Source of the DNA: Prorocentrum cordatum
Lineage: Eukaryota > Sar > Dinophyceae > Prorocentrales > Prorocentraceae
DNA: 27,500 nucleotides
Assembly (NCBI GenBank): GCA_963575745.1
Contig: CAUYUJ010004554.1
Location: 22,501-50,000, forward strand
Direction of reading: 5' to 3'
Positions 25,988 to 27,500 of the stretch are shown one piece after another; position 1 is the stretch's first letter; each line of letters begins with the position of its first letter. Position numbers and translations under genes: made by a program. Under the pieces are notes generated by a model that saw only the letters and a program-made list of their open reading frames with translations, searched no databases and had not been told where the DNA came from.

Positions 25988-26134
25988 TCAGGTCGGGCAT
26001 GTCCTCCTGCAGGCGGATTTTGGAAGACAGATGACAACGGTCAAACGTGTTCAACAATGTTCAAACAACTGCCCCCCTATTATTTGTTGACCATGTTTGA
26101 ACATCCCTCTTGTAGTGGGACGCGCCCGACGCAA
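25988..26134. mobile_element. TIR element family 1, copy 3 (147 bp, diverged)
   Basis: Left GGTCGGGCATGTCCTCCTGC and right reverse complement GCGTCGGGCGCGTCCCACTA keep the family terminus. The core differs and has its own inverted pair, TGTTCAAAC / GTTTGAACA. Flanks GGGTGTGTGG and GGGTATGGGG match 8 of 10, a weak target duplication. Confidence 0.7.
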
Positions 26135-26144
26135 GGGTATGGGG

Positions 26145-27202
26145 CCCTCGCCGCTCGGGCTCAACACTGTTTCAGCCTGGGCAAGAAATCCTCGACGCCA
26201 TTCTTGAGAACCACCAGGATGTATCACAGGGGCATGCGGATTGCGATGCATCTTTTCACCTCTTTCTTGCACATTACCAAGAATTTCTCTTTCGACGTAT
26301 CAGGGGACTTTGCCCTCGCGGGAACATGGCATGGTACGGCGTCCTTGAGAGCTCTGCGAGAACCACGTGTGGGGGATGCGGAGGTCGTCGACGCGAGGGC
26401 GGCCACTCGGCACTCGACACGTACGGCGCATCTGCGGGGACTTTGCGTGGGCAGGGGTGCAGTCCACCCGCATGGTAAGGATGGGCATCTTTCCCAAGGG
26501 TGCCCTTGCATCCTTGCCTCCTCGGCCCATCCTTGGCCACGTTCGTCGGCCGCGCCCCGCTCGGAAAGCTTCGAGATGGGCGTCCGAGGCCCTTGCATCT
26601 ACATCGCGCATCCTTCTGATACGGGCCGACTCTAGCTCGGGTCATCACCGTGAGGTTTTCAGCACGGCCTCGACATGGGCGCGAAGTCCTTGAGACCGGT
26701 GCAGGGCTCATGGTTGGGGGTAGGCTGAGGCCCTCGCCGTTGGGGGGGCTCGCTGTGGCTTCGGCACGGCTGCAGCTAGGGCAAGATATTCTCCTGGACC
26801 ATAGCAGGAACGCGCCTGGGGATGTTGCTTTCGCCAGTGTGGCCTCGACCTCAACATGGCCTCTATGTGGGTCGCTGTGACCCAGTGGTGGTGTTTGGCT
26901 GGTGTCCCCGCGGGGGGACCTGGTGGACACAAGACCATCTTGGGCTGCGTTTGGGCCATACTCCTTGTTGCGTCCCGCAAGATGGCCGGAGAGTCTGCCA
27001 GAGGACGATACTTGAGCAGATTCCGGCCGTCGAGGATACTGACGGCATGGAGGGAAGCTAATGAGGAGCAGGGGGATGCCGTGCGATGCGCGCGCATGGC
27101 GCCGCCAACTCGACCAGCGAGTGCTGGCCTGAGTAATCGAGAGCGTGGGTCGGCCAGGAGCTGCCTGATGGGGCTAGGACGAAGACAAATATGTGCCAGA
27201 TT
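26145..27202. other. moderate-GC stretch without supported gene
   Basis: Several 60-220 codon frames on both strands overlap here, for example - 26930-26274 and + 26856-27314. None has a recognised motif. CTTGCATCC, GGCAAGA and GCCTCGAC words recur. It includes the dispersed repeat noted below. Confidence 0.4.
26483..26600. repeat. dispersed repeat B copy
   Basis: TTTCCCAAGGGTGCCCTTGC, CTTGCCTCCTCGGCCCATCC and GGCCGCGCCCCGCTCGGAAA match 3312-3420 with moderate divergence. The - strand keeps FRAGRG against LRAGRG in the copy near 3.4 kb. Confidence 0.65.
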
Positions 27203-27233
27203 GTTCCCGAACGCTCTCAGAGCGTTCCGGAAC
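27203..27233. repeat. 31-bp hairpin
   Basis: GTTCC-C-GAACGCTCT-C-AGAGCGTTC-C-GGAAC: 9-base inner arms and 5-base outer arms with one mismatch. CAGAGCGTTCC is echoed at ~15953. Confidence 0.85.
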
Positions 27234-27500
27234 GCAGCCGGATCTCAAAGCTTCTCGATTTATTATCACCCGATGTTATCCTCGTCTTGGCTTCGTCTCA
27301 AGTCCAGATCGTGAGTCGGCAAGGAGTTGCGATCTGGGGGCGCCCCCCCTTCGTTCTCTGCTGGATGCCCGACCCGGCCTGGTCTTTTCCGCCCGTTTTC
27401 CCGTTCCGCCGTGCCTGTGTGCGGCGTTGGCGGCCCAGGCAGCACGGTGGAGCTCCGAGCTGCCGTGTCCGCCCCACCCTTCGGCTCTTCTTGTTCGCTT
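27234..27500. other. window edge; possible exon start
   Basis: A CT-rich stretch with GTCTTTTCCGCCCGTTTTCC leads to GGCGGCCCAG (ends 27438), after which one frame reads STVELRAAVSAPPFGSS up to the window end. Two other frames are also open, so this is only a hint. Confidence 0.2.

Noticed and set aside
24684-26057. 457-codon - strand frame and 450-codon + strand frame (25283-26635)
   Set aside because: Both run through CTC, GT and GTC repeats and a tandem duplication. They are open because of composition, with no recognisable domain.
1-27500. Dinoflagellate spliced-leader remnant (TTTGGCTCAAG) marking retroposed cDNA
   Set aside because: I did not find this motif on either strand by eye. 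A computed search would settle it.

Overview
This is eukaryotic nuclear DNA, most likely from a dinoflagellate with a large GC-rich genome (Prorocentrum- or Symbiodiniaceae-like). That assignment is an inference. It rests on the high GC, very sparse coding sequence, long GGA/TCC and GTC tracts, relics of a LINE with a zinc-knuckle followed by RNase H, many short foldback/TIR elements, and exon-like islands with almost only G/C at third codon positions. No bacterial operon, rRNA, tRNA, CRISPR array or dinoflagellate spliced-leader motif was found.

Layout. 1-600: a short GC-rich reading frame. 600-2100: GTC and GGA microsatellites. 2100-3050: two exon-like islands separated by pyrimidine-rich and GAC-rich DNA. 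3.1-4.6 kb: dispersed repeats and a long CTC tract. 5.1-7.1 kb: a frameshifted LINE relic (CCHC knuckle plus RNase H) and downstream coding-like sequence, interrupted at 6626-6810 by a TIR element. 7.2-8.6 kb: exon-like islands, two of them separated by a dispersed repeat that behaves like a GC-AG intron. 8.8-9.1 kb: a large foldback element. 10.5 kb: a 21-bp minisatellite. 11.2-11.5 kb: a TIR element with a perfect 8-bp target duplication. 11.9-13.1 kb: a degenerate TGAGTATGAG satellite holding a three-copy ~160-bp tandem repeat and a TA tract. 14.1-14.6 kb: the best gene, a Cys-rich protein with three zinc-binding modules resembling the Stc1 domain. 14.9-15.6 and 19.2-19.6 kb: two arrays of GCCTCTTGG/GTCTTGG words, each downstream of the same short CxxCG-coding fragment. 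16.7-17.8 kb: a signal-peptide start exon and possible later exons. 18.6-18.9 kb: a Cys-rich/coiled-coil frame. 20.2-21.4 kb: an intron-like dispersed repeat, an exon with a TIR element near its 5' edge, and a pyrimidine tract ending in an acceptor. 21.7-22.7 kb: two copies of a dispersed repeat, one with a 165-bp TIR element inserted. 22.9-26.1 kb: paired pyrimidine/acceptor repeats, an exon-like island, a tandem duplication and a third member of the TIR family. 26.1-27.5 kb: more dispersed repeat and a strong hairpin.

The main theme is small non-autonomous TIR elements and dispersed repeats in and beside exon-like islands. Three copies of one TIR family, two unrelated TIR elements with 7-8 bp target duplications, and a repeat lying between exons with usable GC/GT...AG boundaries suggest introner-like or MITE-driven shaping of introns. 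Exon boundaries are read by eye from codon composition and splice-site context. They are not confirmed, and I cannot say which islands belong to the same transcript.
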